NCBI GenBank assembly: GCA_013180625.2
Contig: SNVD02013161.1
Coordinates: forward strand, 1-64,000
DNA from: Boswellia sacra
Taxonomy: Eukaryota; Streptophyta; Magnoliopsida; Sapindales; Burseraceae
Direction: 5' to 3'
Length of the DNA: 64,000 nt
The translations under genes were made by a program, and so were the position numbers. Positions within the stretch are counted from its first letter, which is position 1. Every line of letters starts with the position of its first letter. Positions 43,330-56,540 of the stretch are shown one piece after another. The notes under the pieces are model-generated. The model saw only the letters and a program-made list of their open reading frames with translations. It had not been told where the DNA came from and did no database searches.

Positions 43330-46300
43330 AGAAAAGGGACTGGCTAGAGTGCAGCCAGTATAACTATACAACAGTTACTGCAGACGTGGTGAATGAGAAC
43401 TTGACAATTAGTGCAATGAGTGAAGCAGAGACAAAACACAAACGGCCACACCTGGTTACCAAAACTAGCTCCCTTCTCGCTTGTCAAAGATTCTTTTCCT
43501 GATTGTCATAGATGCACCTCATACAACATATTTTATTAATATTTTCTCAAATTATAAAAATATAAATAGATATTATACAATTGTGATTATATTGAGATAT
43601 AAATAAACAAAATAATATTATCAGCAAAATACAGTCGGACCTAATATTTTGTTATCATATACAATTGTACGTTATTTTTATTAATATAATATAATATGAA
43701 ATATATAAAAGTACAAACATAACAATATTAAACAAAAAAAGATTTTTAACAACCCTCAAGTAACTTAGTATATAGATGTAATTGCAATGTTATAAATTTA
43801 AATTATGTATTATATCTAAAAAATACGCTACAAGTAGTTAAAGAAAAAATATAAATAACAAAAGAAATCAAGAAATAAAACAATAGAATAAAAGTCATAA
43901 ATGACAAATAAAAGTCATTAATTGTACGTATGCAAGCAATAAACGAAATCACTATTTATAAAATGAAAAGTAGACGTCATTTTTTTAATAAAGTTACTTT
44001 TATAAAAACATCTAATATCCAAGAACACAAATTAATTAAATTAAAAATAGTTTTTACTGAATGAAACCACCCAATTTTGTATATAGATTTAAAGAAAAAG
44101 AAATTAGTTATCGATCTTTAAAGGCTATTGTTATCAATTGATAAACATATATATGAAAAAAAATTATATTTAAACAATAAAAGTTATAAAATAAAAATTT
44201 GTAAAAATAAAAAAATAATTTTATTATTATTTGTAATTTCGTTTACAAGTCGTAAAAAGTGTATAATAGATGTAAACAGATTAATAAAAGTCGTAAACGG
44301 ACGTGTAAAAGTCATGAACAAGCATCCTATCCATATGAATGAGAACTATCTAGAGTTTCAATATTCCATATAGATGTCATAAACGCCCAAAAAAAAAAGT
44401 TGAGATGTATAAATGTTGCAAACAGCCTATGCTAAGAAATAACTATTTGCAATTTTGTATAAGAGTAATAAAAAGGTATGTAAAAGTCGTGAATAGCTAT
44501 ACAAAAATCATAAATGATTGTACAAAAGTCGCAAACAAGGTTAGTTTTCATCCTAAAGGAGGTATAACCATAATTTTACTACAAAAGTTGTAAATAGGCA
44601 TATAAATCTTGCAAATGAATGTTTAAAAGTCATAAATAGATGTATGAATGTCATAAATGTCTTAAAAAAAGGTTGTAAGTTGACTTATAAATGGCGTAAT
44701 CCACCTATGCTGAGAAATAGTCACTTGCAATTTTGTATAAAAGTCGTAAATAGATATATAAAATTCATAAATACCTAAAAAAAGTTGTAAGCTAACATAT
44801 AAATGTCGTAAACAGCCTGTCCTGAAAAATAATCATTTGTAATCTTGTATAAATTAAAGTCATAAACTAAGTTATAAATGTCATAATGGATATATATAAA
44901 AGTCATAAATGGGAATAAAAGTCATAAACAAGGTTGCTTTTCATCACAAGGAAGAGATAACAATCATTTCACTATAAAAGCCATAAATGGTCGTATAAAT
45001 GATGCAAATGAATGTATAAAAGTTGTGAACAAGCGTATAAATAGGCTTTTGCTTCAGTAAGTCAGATGTGTGGATACAACAGATACTATGGTCTTGGCAA
45101 ATTGGTGGGTGACAATTGGCATCAAAGTAAATGAAAAGACAAAAATATTGACAGCCTTTACCCGGTCATAAAACCTACTGCATCCTGCCACTTTTCTGCT
45201 TCACTCCCACGACTTTTCTGCTTCCACCAGTGCCAATTCACAAGGCTTGGCATCCCCCCTTTTATAATATTATATTATTATTATAATAACTTTAAAAATT
45301 TATTAATAGAAAAGGAAATTTCAATTGAAATTTATTATTTTTATTAAGTTAGTATAATATAAAATATATAAAAGCACATATATAACAATATTAAAAAAAA
45401 GACGAGATATAATCAATTAAAATTTATTATTTTTATGAAGATAGTATAATATGAAATATATAAAAGAACATACATAACAATATAGAAAAAGGGATATTAT
45501 CAATCAAAATTTATTATTTTTATTGAGATAATATAATTTGAAATATATAAAAGTACATGCATAACAATATTAAAAAAATAAGATTTTTAATAACTCTCAA
45601 GTGATTCAGTATATAGATGTAATTGTAATATTAAAAATTAAAATTATGTAATATATCTAAAATAAAATGTTACAAGTAGTTAAAGAAAAAATATAAATAA
45701 CAAAAGAAATCAACAAATAAAACAATAGAATAAAAGTCATAAACTGTACGTATGCAAGCAATAAATAAAATTATTGTTTATAAAGTAGACGTTATTTTTT
45801 GATAAAGTGTAGAGTTACTTTTTTTTAAAAAAAAATCTAGTGTGCAAGAATACAAATTAAATAAATTAAAATAGTTTTTAATGACCAAAACCTCCCAATG
45901 TGGTATATAGATTCACAAAAAAAGAAATTAGTTATCAATCTTTAAAAATTATTGTTATTAATTGATAAACATATATATGAAAAAATTATATTTAAGACAA
46001 TAAAAGTTATAAAATAAAAAATTTGTAAAAATGAAAAAAATAATAATGTTATTATTATTCGCAATTTCGTATATAAGTCATAAATGAGTGTATAATAATT
46101 GTAAACAAATTCATAAAAGTTGTGAATGAATATGTAAAAGTCATCAACAAACATTCTGTCCATCTGAAAGAGAACTATTTAGAGTTTCACTATTTCATAT
46201 AGATGTCGTAAATGCCAAAAAAAAAAAAAAGTTGGGACACATAAATTTTGCAAACTGCCCATGCTAAGAAAGAGCCATTTGCAATTTTTTGGATCATATT

Positions 46301-48190
46301 ACTAAGTAACTTTTCCAAAAAAAAAAAATAAACAGGTATGTAAAAGTCGTAAATAGATATCTACAAATTGTAAATGATTGTACAAAAGTCGTAAACAATG
46401 CTAGTTTTCATCCCAAGGGAGGTATAAACATAATTTCATTATAAAAGTTGTAAATAGGTATATAAATCTTGTAAATGAATGTTTAAAAGTCGTAAATAAA
46501 TATATAAATATCATAAATGCCTAAAAGAATGTTGTAAGCGGACTTATAAATGTCGTAAATGGCCTATGCTGAGAAATGGTCATGTGTAATTCTGTATAAG
46601 AGTCATAAATGGTATATAAGTGGTAAATGAATATATAAAAGTTATAAATACCTAAAAAAAAGTTGTAACCCAACACATAAATGTCGTAAATAGCCTATGC
46701 TGAGAAATGGTTATTTGTAATTTTGTATAGAAGTCGTAAACTTTATTGTAAAAGTCGTAAATGGATATACATAAAAGTCGCAGATGACCGTATAAAAGTC
46801 ATAAACAATATTACTTTTCATCCCAAGGAAGAGATAACTAAACTTTCACTATAAAAGTCAAAAGTCGGCATATAAATATTGCAAATAAATGTATAAAAGC
46901 TATAAACAAATGTTTATAAATATGAAGCAAATGAATATATAGAAGTCGTAAATGAACGTATAAATATCATAAATGCCTAAAACGATATTGTAAATGGATG
47001 TATAAATATCATAAACGGTCTGTGCTGAGAAATAGTCAATTGTAATTTTGTATAAAAGATGTCAACTTAGTTGTAAAAGTCATAAATAGGTATATGAAAG
47101 TCATAAACAACTGTATAAAAATCATAAATACAGTTGTTTTTCATCCAAGGATGAGATAACCAAAATTTCACTATAAACAGGCATATAAATTTTGCATATG
47201 AATTTATAAAAGTTGTAAACAGGCATATAAATGTTGCAATTGAATGTATAAAAGCCGTAAATCAATGTATAATTATCATAAATATCTAAAAACAGTTGTA
47301 AACAAATATATAAATGTCATAAATAAGGTTACTTTTCAGAAATTGTTATTTACAATTTTGTATAAATATCATAAACGGGTATATAAAATTCACAAATTAA
47401 AAGTCGTAGATGGACGTGTAAAAGGCATGAACAAGCATCCTGTTCATATGAAAGAGAACTATCCATAGTTTCACTATTCTATATACAAGTCGTAAATAGA
47501 TATATAACTATTGTAAACATCACAAAAAGTTATAAACGGACATATAAATGTTAAAACGACCTATGTTGAGAAATGATCATTTATAATTTTGTATAGAAGT
47601 TATAAATAGATATGCAAAAGTTATAAATAGATATATAAAAATCATAAATAGCCATACAAAAGTCGTAAAAAAGGTTAGTTTTCATCCCAAGGGGATATAA
47701 CCATAATTTCACTATAAAAGTCGCAAATGGGGTATAAATATAGCAAATGAATGTATAAAAGTTATAAATAAATATATAAATGCATAAATGCCTAAAAGAA
47801 AATTGTAAATAGACTTATACATGTTGTAAAAGGCCTATGCTGAGAAATGATTATTTGTAATTTTGTATAAATATTGTAAACTCGTGTAAAAATCGTAAAT
47901 AGATATATAAAAGTTATAAATACGTAAAAAAAGTTGTAAGCGAACATATAAATGCTGTAAATGGCCTACGCTGAGAAACGATTATTTGTAATTTTATTTA
48001 AATGTCGTAAACAAGTGCAAAAATTGTAAGTAAATATATAAAGTTATAAATATGTAAACAAAGTTGTTAGTTAATGTACAATGTTGTAAACGGCCTACGT
48101 TGAAAAATCGTCATTTACAATTTTGTATAAGATCGTAAAATTAGTTTTAAAAGTCATAAATAGATATATAAAAATCATAACGAGTTTACG
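43330..48190. repeat. complex tandem repeat: roughly 1.83-kb units built of a degenerate 21-bp motif
   Basis: From about 44235 the DNA is filled with AAAGTCGTAAA or AAAGTCATAAA, spaced mostly 21-23 bases (for example the run near 46730-46800). A larger period is overlaid: ACGTATGCAAGCAATAAA at 43925 and 45748; GAAATTAGTTATCxATCTTTAAA at 44098 and 45922; CATCCTATCCATATGAA-like at 44323, 46151 and 47437; GTTTTCATCCCAAGG-like at 44545, 44940, 46406, 46816, 47140 and 47679; and TATGCTGAGAAAT-like about ten times. The first unit (about 43330-45045) repeats at about 45050-46900 with an offset near 1.83 kb, and a partial third follows. No protein family is recognisable; short frames give KVVNG-type repeats because the unit is near 21 nt. 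No ends of a known transposon are seen. Confidence 0.75.
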
Positions 48191-50358
48191 ATACAATTTA
48201 TGATTTATGATTAGTATTGTATATCTGCGATCTTAGTTCTAATTACATTAATAGCAGAAACTCTTAAAACAATGGACAATAATATTAAGGACAATAATTG
48301 AAGTCATGGAACATATTAAACAATATAAGCTTTAGTTAACTTTTTTTTCCTATTTTGCACCAAAAATTTTTGTTTTTGTAAATGATTTTTTTAGGCTACA
48401 TTGAAACACTTTTCTTGGCACGAGGCCACTTTGTAACAACCTGTTTGGCATAATTTTCTTATATTACCGTACTATAATTTCAATTTAGTCAATAACATAA
48501 TTACTTATATAAATATTTAATTTTTACCTTGATTTTTAAATTTACAAATAAATATACCTTTAGCTTTAGTTTTAAATTAAGTAAAATTACCATTTCACCC
48601 CAAAATTTTATATTTATTCAAGTATGAATGACTCCTGCTAATTTATTCAATTGAAATTAGATCTTCCCCCTAAACATATAATGCGAACTTATACATTGAA
48701 TAACAAAAATATTTACAAATTGGCATTTTGACCTCATAGTGTTAGATTTGGTTTTGACTATAACAACTATTTAACTTTTTCCTCGCCCCTATCCTGTTTC
48801 ATCTTATTGGGTTCATAAATATGCCACTATTTATTTCAGATAATGTGGTTTTATGGGTTTCATGCTGAAATTTGTTGCCTATAGGCCTTGATCTTTTGCT
48901 TCAACTACATAAATGAAGGGCCCACGTGGCTCTATATTAGCATCTCCTATCTCGTCAAGGCAATTACTGCCTCTTAATTGTATCAGTTGCTCTACAAAAT
49001 CTCCACTGTATTTTTTCTTTTCAACCCCTATTTCGAAATTATCCATGTATTTCTCATTGGATCCCAGTTGATTTGGAAATTATCGTTATATAGTTTATCA
49101 TGGCACCACTTGCATTCATCCAACTTTTTCATTATATGTAACTAACTGAGACGTCTTCTATATATAATTGTTAAAATAACAGGTGATACAAGAAGATACA
49201 TCTCCACAATATTTTGAATAACAAATGAAGAAACAATGTCTAACAATGTGCTATGTAGCAAATTGCTTGCAATTATTTTTTCTGCATACTGGGACGAGAA
49301 CTTTTCTCGCTGGTATTAAATGACAACCAAATACATGGTTCTATTTACTTTTTCTATTTGTAATAGAAAATAAAAGTTTACAAGTTCAAGTTAGATTCCT
49401 TCAAAATTTAAAAGAGTCTGCACCTTGGCTTGGCCGACTTTAGAGTTGGCCGAACTAGTTCGACGGTTTAGGTGTATATACAACAAAAAATGCTAAGCTG
49501 ATTTTGTTTAACTTTATCAACAATGGTCTGACTTTTTCAATATAATACAGGTTTTATAGCTAATTCACTCTCATTGTTCTGTTCATAATATGCGCCATGC
49601 ACTTGTGATACATGTTTTATTGTTCAAGTGTATGTATTAGTATTTCCATAAATCTAAGCTATAATTTATTGAATAGGCTTACGATGTACAACAGAAGACA
49701 AAATTTGGGTGTATTCCGAATTTCTTTTCCTTTCGTAATTTTGTTTTAGGATAAAATGGTCCACAAATATAAACATAAAATTGGAGAGTCATGAGTTTAG
49801 ATAATAGGGACTTAATTACACAACTCTAACCAAATATATATGAATTTTTTCTATTGTTTGGGATGCAACTACTATCATCTTCGCGTTGCATTTTATTTAT
49901 TCACCCGACTTTCTCATATCTTCTTTCATATTTCCTGCACTTGTGGTCACATTATCACATATCTTCTTTCATAGTCACTGTCATTGTGGTACATTACAGG
50001 GGAATAGATACATACATCGATGACATGTTTGAAGAATATCAACCTGTTTTGGTGTGTTAATTAGTTCCAAATTTTAATTTATTAACACATTTACAAGGCA
50101 ACTCCCCATTGCTACAACCCCAATTATATTACGATAATTATACATCCAAACTCATGTAGTTGTAATTACATTTACAACTATTTTTTTTTTTTTGGATAAG
50201 ATAAAATGTTTGCGATGCCCAACCCAAATTCATTGTTATGACGTCAACCCTCTTAGCATTCATAACATTTGCACACAAGATAACAGATTCTTTCCTCTTG
50301 TTTTAGCAGCCTATACTTGTTCAGGATGAAACTGCTAGCATGTCAGTGTCAGGACAAG
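48191..50358. other. intergenic DNA, no gene
   Basis: AT-rich. A GCCCACGTGGC motif (G-box core) near 48928 has no associated gene. Nothing else seen. Confidence 0.5.
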
Positions 50359-50365
50359 GCTTGAA

Positions 50366-50411
<46 letters not shown>

Positions 50412-50418
50412 TTCAAGC
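50359..50418. repeat. perfect 60-bp palindrome with (AT)n core
   Basis: GCTTGAACTTA at the left and TAAGTTCAAGC at the right enclose an uninterrupted (TA)n tract, so the whole 60 bases can fold into one hairpin. Confidence 0.9.
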
Positions 50419-50989
50419 ATAATTGCAAGGTCTAACATAGAATACCTACTCATTACTGGTTTGGTTGGCATTATCATTACATGAACAACATATTTCCAAA
50501 ATTGAAGCTACCTTACCCCCTTTGGAGTATGGTCGCCACCCAGAAAGAAGGCAAAAACAAACTTGGTTTCCCATCTCAACTATACACCATATCCAATGTC
50601 CAGTTCAACACCCAATCGCATATTGGCCTATACGTTTTAAGGTCCATATTGAACATTGCATTCCACCTAGAAAGAAAAAAAAAATTGGACAACCAAATCT
50701 TAAAAAATAAATTAAACTTAAAAGGACAAAGTCCTAATTCATTGATGCATCGACTGCATTCGCAACACCTGTTGCACACGCCAATCGCTACAAACACTAT
50801 TACACTACTTCCCCATTGTCTCATGTGCATCTGCTACTCATGCTGGATTTTTCCCGTTCATCAAAGCCCAAGTTTTGTACTTTGCCTTCGCTCGCTCCAT
50901 AACGTCTGGCCGTACTAGATTCATAGGGGTCACACTAATTTTAGTAATAGGTTCAAACGAGTTGCATCGGAACGAACCTGTACGATGAG

Positions 50990-53900
50990 TATATTCACTC
51001 AATATGCTAGCAGCTACTGTATGATTTAATTTGTTGCTTAACTCCCATATGTAATTTTCTTACCAATGCGTTCGGTGGGGTTATGGAACATCGGCTCTCC
51101 ATGAACTTCATAATATAAACCCCACAGTCATACGAATTCTACTGTGTTGGCACGTCCTTGTTGGTGAAAACATCGAACTCCGAGAAGCGTAACTTTCCAT
51201 CACCAACTTGGGTCATTTCATCTACAAGTATGATGTCAATCGCTTGCAGCTGCACAGCATGCGATTTGTTTATGTCAATATCACAATCACCAATTTCATA
51301 TTGTGTCGGGTGAGCAGTGCACATAGGAACATTTGAAATGATACTTACAATTCTCCTCCCCATATTTTCGTACTTTCTTCTTAGTCTTGGTGATTGAAAG
51401 AAGTCCCATATCTTCGCGCACTTCCTCACTACCTGAATAATCAAAGCAAACCAATGTCCATTGCCATCATACATTGGCACAAAAATCTGCCCATGATATA
51501 AGTTGTTGGCTCCATAACCTTAATTACCCAAAATAGATAGTGCTCCTAAAACTGGCTACTCTAATTAAGGTTATTACACAATAACCATCTTCTGTTATGG
51601 CCTTCGTACACATGACTGGTTCGATAAAATAACAAGTATACTATGCATACTATGAAATCTGCATATCAATTTACATCATTTCAAATAGTAGCACAACGTT
51701 TATTTCTTTACTCCTCACTGGTCATTCTACTCCACTTGTGGGATATACATATTGGCAACCATATCACTTTGCCTTCCCCTATCAATTACAACCTAAATCC
51801 ACGTTATAACTACTACATTAAAGTAACCTTCAAACTATTATTTTATAATTTAACACCTTTATTACATTTGGTAATATATTTTCTATGACCCTATTGTGAC
51901 AAAATTATCCACCACTTGCTTCATTCACAGCATGCTGATGTCGTGACTTCCCAACCAAAAAATTACATTTATATATCACTTACTTATTTCCACTTCCTTT
52001 CTACCCCCTTCTAATTGAATAGGCGCATATTTTGGGTGACTTCTAATTTACTATAAAATTACACCTGCAAACTATTAATCACAACATTACATTCTAAGAC
52101 CCATACATTCATCCAAACAATACAAACATATAGATAGCAATTATCTGTGTACACTTGCTAAAATTGTGCATATAATTTGCACGATAATGACTCGCTGTTG
52201 ACAATCCTACTGCATCTAGTTGTTTAGCATTCCTAATTGCATCCTATATCCGCCACAAAATTGTGTGTCAATCCTCAACTCCTTTGTGTGCTTTTTCCTA
52301 GCTATCCTATGCAATCACATTTTGGTACCATGTATATTACACTTATAGAAAACCCAAGAGGCAGATACCACATCTAGTTGCCATCTGTTTGCTGGCTATT
52401 GTCCTCCATTACAGTGAGCTCTGCATACACATTTATCACTTGCTTAAAAAAAGTACAAGTTTAGCATTATTTTTGTATTTAAACCCTTTCACGTGCATCC
52501 ACCTACTTCCTGCCTTTAACTTTGTCCATCTCATATGAGGATAATTTGTTTAATACTAAAATCGATGCTACAATAGAAATAAGCTTTATTTTGCCTACCA
52601 TGTTTGATACCCATTCTTCTGGCCATAACGTCCTTAAGTCGAATCATGTCGCATGTCGATATCTAACCAATATCTCCCTACATTGTTTCCCCATTATTAG
52701 TGTATCAGGTTGTGGTCATATATTAACAAATACATTACAATAACGGCTATACTCACGATGGCTCATTTGCAGAGTTTAGCACATATTCGATAATCTGTAG
52801 CTCTTTTATTGCCATATGGGCTGGTACAACATATGGACCTGCCCAATAGCCCTGCTTGCCTCTGCTACCTTTTGCTTGCATCAACAGATTTGCCCTGTGC
52901 ACGAAGCGTCTTCGTACCATAGTGTTCTTCCCTTTTTTTCCTGTGTAGCTCCATTCTGGCGAAGAAATCTCCACTAGTTGTCGTTGTTTTTTTTGCTTGC
53001 AATCCTATATACAGCCAGTATTACACTAATTAATATTCATGGAACCTGTTCTAATTCTGTTCAGGACAAGGGTAGTCTGCCCATAGTGGAGCAACACTAT
53101 AGATCTATATTCATGTTCAATTGTACATATATTCCTGTCTCGCTCATGACACTGGTTTGTTTTACTAATGTGCCCACAGAATCTTTAGTTGTAATATAAT
53201 GACAAACATACCTTCACAACCTCCTTCTCCTCTTCCATACATGCCACCTTCGCAGTCTCCTCATTCAAGCCTTTTTCTTGACCTCTGTCTACACTGCCAT
53301 GTGCCAAGTTTGTCAGCATCTTCTCAGTTGAATCCACAATGTCACCATGTAAAGGCTCGTTCAAGTGTCGTGGATGGTCATCCACATTCATAGTGATGAT
53401 GCCTTCAGTCATGACAACATCTTCCCCCCGATAAAGCACCACTGGGCGAGCAGTGTCATAATTAGAACTATCGGGTCCTAAATCTTTAAAGTTAATGGAC
53501 CCCTCTCCTTTGGCCTTCAACTTTGTAACTCTTTCAACTACCACCTCGCTTTCTTATTTTCTCTTCTCAGCCTTCATAGGGATCGACTCCACCGTAAGAG
53601 ACCCCGCTTTTACTGATGGATTATCTTTATTAACCTGCTCCTCATCTGATCTAATTGTCTCAATGTCGTCAATATATTGTTCCTCCGCTTTCAAACTTGC
53701 TAATATGTTGCCTTCATGGCTGGTTACTCATCTTTCTCTAAGCCTATTTCACATCAGATATTTGTGTTTCATGATATTTGTACCCACCCGAGTTGTGATC
53801 ACCATAACTTACATCTGCCACCCCTTTTACATCAAATTCATTAGCAGTTTCATTTCCAAACACCTTCGCGGCATGCATCGACTTTACATTTTCAGGATTT

Positions 53901-55470
53901 CTTGACCCGGTCTTTGACATAAGCACAGTTCCATGTTCTTCTTCTCGTTGTGTTATCACTTTGTGCAAGTCCTTTAGAATGTTATGCATTGATGTTACTA
54001 TTTCTTCAACGCTGCTATTTTGCTGTCTCAATTCTTACATCCAGTCCACCATTTACCCAGCAAGAATGGATCCACCGTTACGCATATCAGGTCCCTTGTC
54101 CCCATAACAATTCCTCTCTGTTGTACACTCTTCACGTTTGCCCTGACCCTGTAAATGTCACATCACATATACAAAAGTCATTTGTACAAGACAATTTATG
54201 AATATTTTTTCAACTGTCTAATCATCAGGTGTGCTGGTAACACTGAATTTTTTCCATTGGAGGATGAAATTATTATCCTCCAATCCTCACATTCCCCCCC
54301 TTAACTTTCAAATAATATGGTCACGAATAAACAACAGTCATCTAATTTGTCCCATATGTCTGACTTAACCCACGGTATCTATAGCCCTTACACCCATACA
54401 TTCTAATAACCCAACCCACATATACCATTCTCAAATTTTCTTACATCACAGATATAAAATTTGTTAATTACATATATAAACCCTCACCTTCGTCATGCGT
54501 TGGGCCACTTGTTTTCGTATCGCTCTTTCAATGTTGTTTCTTGTCCATGCTATGACTGGTCCTGATTGTGCCCCTGCCTTACTGATCTTGTTTCCAAGAG
54601 TGCGAATAAAGACAAGTTGTTTTCATAGCAACAATAATTTCAAAAGTTAAGGCTACACTACCACATATTTTCATATCCTTCATTCTCATGAATTCCATAT
54701 GATGCAGCATTTTAGCATCATACATACATTGACACCCCCAAATGATTACTTCCTAAACTATGTGTTCATGAACATGAGTTAAGTTGCTGCGTTTCATATT
54801 AACTTGATATATGTCAATTCTTGTCCTACTTAGATAACCAACCATGATGTTTCTGTAGCTATTTTAAATTATGTCATGCATTCATGTTACAAATGGTTGG
54901 CATGCAAGGAGTTTGTTATCTACAGTTTGATGGAAATGAAATATTAAGGTATTGACATGCTATTCTACATCACTTACATCGTATAGTTATTTCTAGCAAC
55001 CATGAAAAATTAATCACTTTACTCACTTACCTCTAGGAAGAGTATGCAACCTGACATATTTCTACATTGCTTCTCTTTCAAATCTTGAACCCCATCTACG
55101 AACTTGGTAAAGCACATCGTGGCCCAATTGTGAAGATGTATCTTCTGCACATCGACAAGGGTATGTAGATAGCTTGGATCAATCAACAAACCGGCAGTAG
55201 GGCATAGCAATGTTGCCAATGCAAACAGTGTGAAGGCGACCTTGAAATCATCCGTGGATATTTCTTGACAATCCATCATCTCCTCAATTTCACAAATTGT
55301 AATTCCTCGTCCTCCATTACAAAATTTCTTTCTAAGTGACTTCACTTCTTCACACTATTTCAACTCAATTGAATTACGCTGGGAATTTTCGCATAAAGTA
55401 TGGATTTTAAGGAATTGATTGCAGAATATTTGGGTCATCAACTCATTACATGAACTTGTGAAGAGGGCCT
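50990..55470 (-). pseudogene. DUF1985/Ulp1 (C48) protease-like gene, broken
   Basis: Minus-strand blocks in order: about 55470-55034 (TICEIEEMMD, DDFKVAFTLFALATLLCPTA, HNWATMCFTKFVDGVQ, GCILFLE, donor GTAAGT), about 54610-54487 (GPVIAWTRNNIERAIRKQ, donor GTGAGG), about 54030-53745 and 53730-53210 (acidic linker, donor GTATGT), about 52985-52763 (linker, donor GTGAGT) and about 51480-51000. The last block holds an Ulp1-type C48 core: GHWFALI (catalytic His), KIWDFF (Asp) and NSYDCGVYIMKFME (Cys). The layout matches the large plant families with an N-terminal DUF1985 region and a C-terminal Ulp1 protease (SUMO/Ubl protease fold), often spread by Mutator-like KAONASHI elements. In-frame stops lie near 55370, near 53553 and just before NSYDCG at about 51139. 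No transposon ends were found around it. Confidence 0.7.
52986..53209. other. probable intron of the Ulp1-like pseudogene
   Basis: Lies between a GTATGT donor at 53209 and an acceptor-like region near 52990 on the minus strand. Non-coding. Confidence 0.35.
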
Positions 55471-56108
55471 GTTGAGAAAAGAGGGAAGACAAAAGGAGTA
55501 TGGATACTAGTTCTACTACCCCATTGCATCAGTGGAGTTTTGAAGGCAGAGATGGAGATGGCGCTGCAGTGTATTACCACTCTCCTATCAAAGATAAAAA
55601 AAACCCCACATATGACAAAGGTGCAACCGGAATAACGGGTTACGTGTTAATCTTGGAATAAAAGGAGATGCGTTGGATTACATGTTTTACTTAAGACTCC
55701 AATCCAACGGCTTATAACCCTGCTGTATGTATACAGCGGTTGGATCAGAGTATGACTCTATTGCTTCCTTTTAGGAAAAATTACGTACGTGTTCATCTTT
55801 TGTTGCTTTGTATTAAAACCTATCTGTAATCACTCTTGTGATAAATTTTTTTGTTAAATAAATATAAATAAGTTGATTAGGTAGAGTTGTAATGGTCATT
55901 CAACTTTCTTTATATTATAATATAAAAATTTAATTTTTTTCTCTCTCTACACGTTGTTCGTCTTCTTCCTCTCTCTCTGTCTTTTTTATTTTTTTCTGTG
56001 TCCTTTTTCTTTTCTCTCTTGCACACATTTTCCTAGGACCAAACATCTCCAACAACCCCCGAAACTCCAAATCAACCTAATTCTCATTCTCATTTTCTCA
56101 AATTAATA
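55471..56108. other. intergenic DNA between Ulp1-like and RH35-like relics
   Basis: Contains pyrimidine-rich tracts (CTCTCTC around 55940-56010). No gene seen. Confidence 0.5.
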
Positions 56109-56110
56109 AT

Positions 56111-56540
56111 TCACCTCCAACTGTGACCGGATATCCACTCCACCAATACAAAGCAAAGCCCACAACTCCGGATACCCCACAACTCCGGATACCCTGCCTC
56201 CTTCATGGGTATCAGAAACTGTTCTACAACCTCATATGTCTGCCTTGCCAGCTTTCTGGATGGGCAAAAGAGAAGACAAAACGGCCCTTCTCCTAGAACA
56301 ATTGGCATCATCATTTCCTCCTGCAGCGCTATCATGATCATAAGCAGCACAATTACCGATATCTTGCCTGACCCCGTAAATGCAATCCCGCTCATGTCCC
56401 TCCTAGAAAAAATAACTGGAAGGCCCTCTACCTGAATTAACCTCATGTCCTTAAAGTTCTCAATCGGCGGAGGAATATCCTCATCATTAACAATAGTATG
56501 CCACTGCTTTCAGATCAAATTATGAGCTTTCTTCATTATG
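56111..56540 (-). pseudogene. DEAD-box RNA helicase 35 (DDX41/Abstrakt-like) fragment
   Basis: Minus from about 56540: a stop, then KQWHTIVNDEDIPPPIENFK, a jump, IQVEGLPVIFSRRDM, GIAFTGSGKISV, MIALQEEMMMPIVLGEGPF, CPSRKLARQTYEVVEQFLIP and KEAGYPEL, then a frameshift after which CIGGVDIRSQLE can be read. This is the start of the helicase core of plant RH35. The segment between FKDMR and IQVEGLP, which carries the Q motif, is deleted. The Walker A GSGKT reads GSGKI, and PSRELA reads PSRKLA. The rest of the protein (DEAD box onward) is absent. A roughly 13-bp duplication of ACAACTCCGGATACCC at 56161-56200 disrupts the end. A decayed partial copy. Confidence 0.88.

Noticed and set aside
44128..44593. 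Open frames with KVVNG-like repeats
   Set aside because: They are short, AT-driven, and explained by the 21-bp tandem repeat; no start context or known domain.
43330..48190. Integrated plant pararetrovirus
   Set aside because: No reverse transcriptase, movement-protein or coat-like motif is present; the region is purely repeat-structured.
50481..50918. Plus-strand 145-residue frame
   Set aside because: No family features, overlaps another long frame, and lies beside a minus-strand relic; likely chance.
53199..53905. Plus-strand frames opposite the Ulp1-like relic
   Set aside because: They are shadows of the minus-strand exon blocks, which have splice donors and acidic-linker composition.
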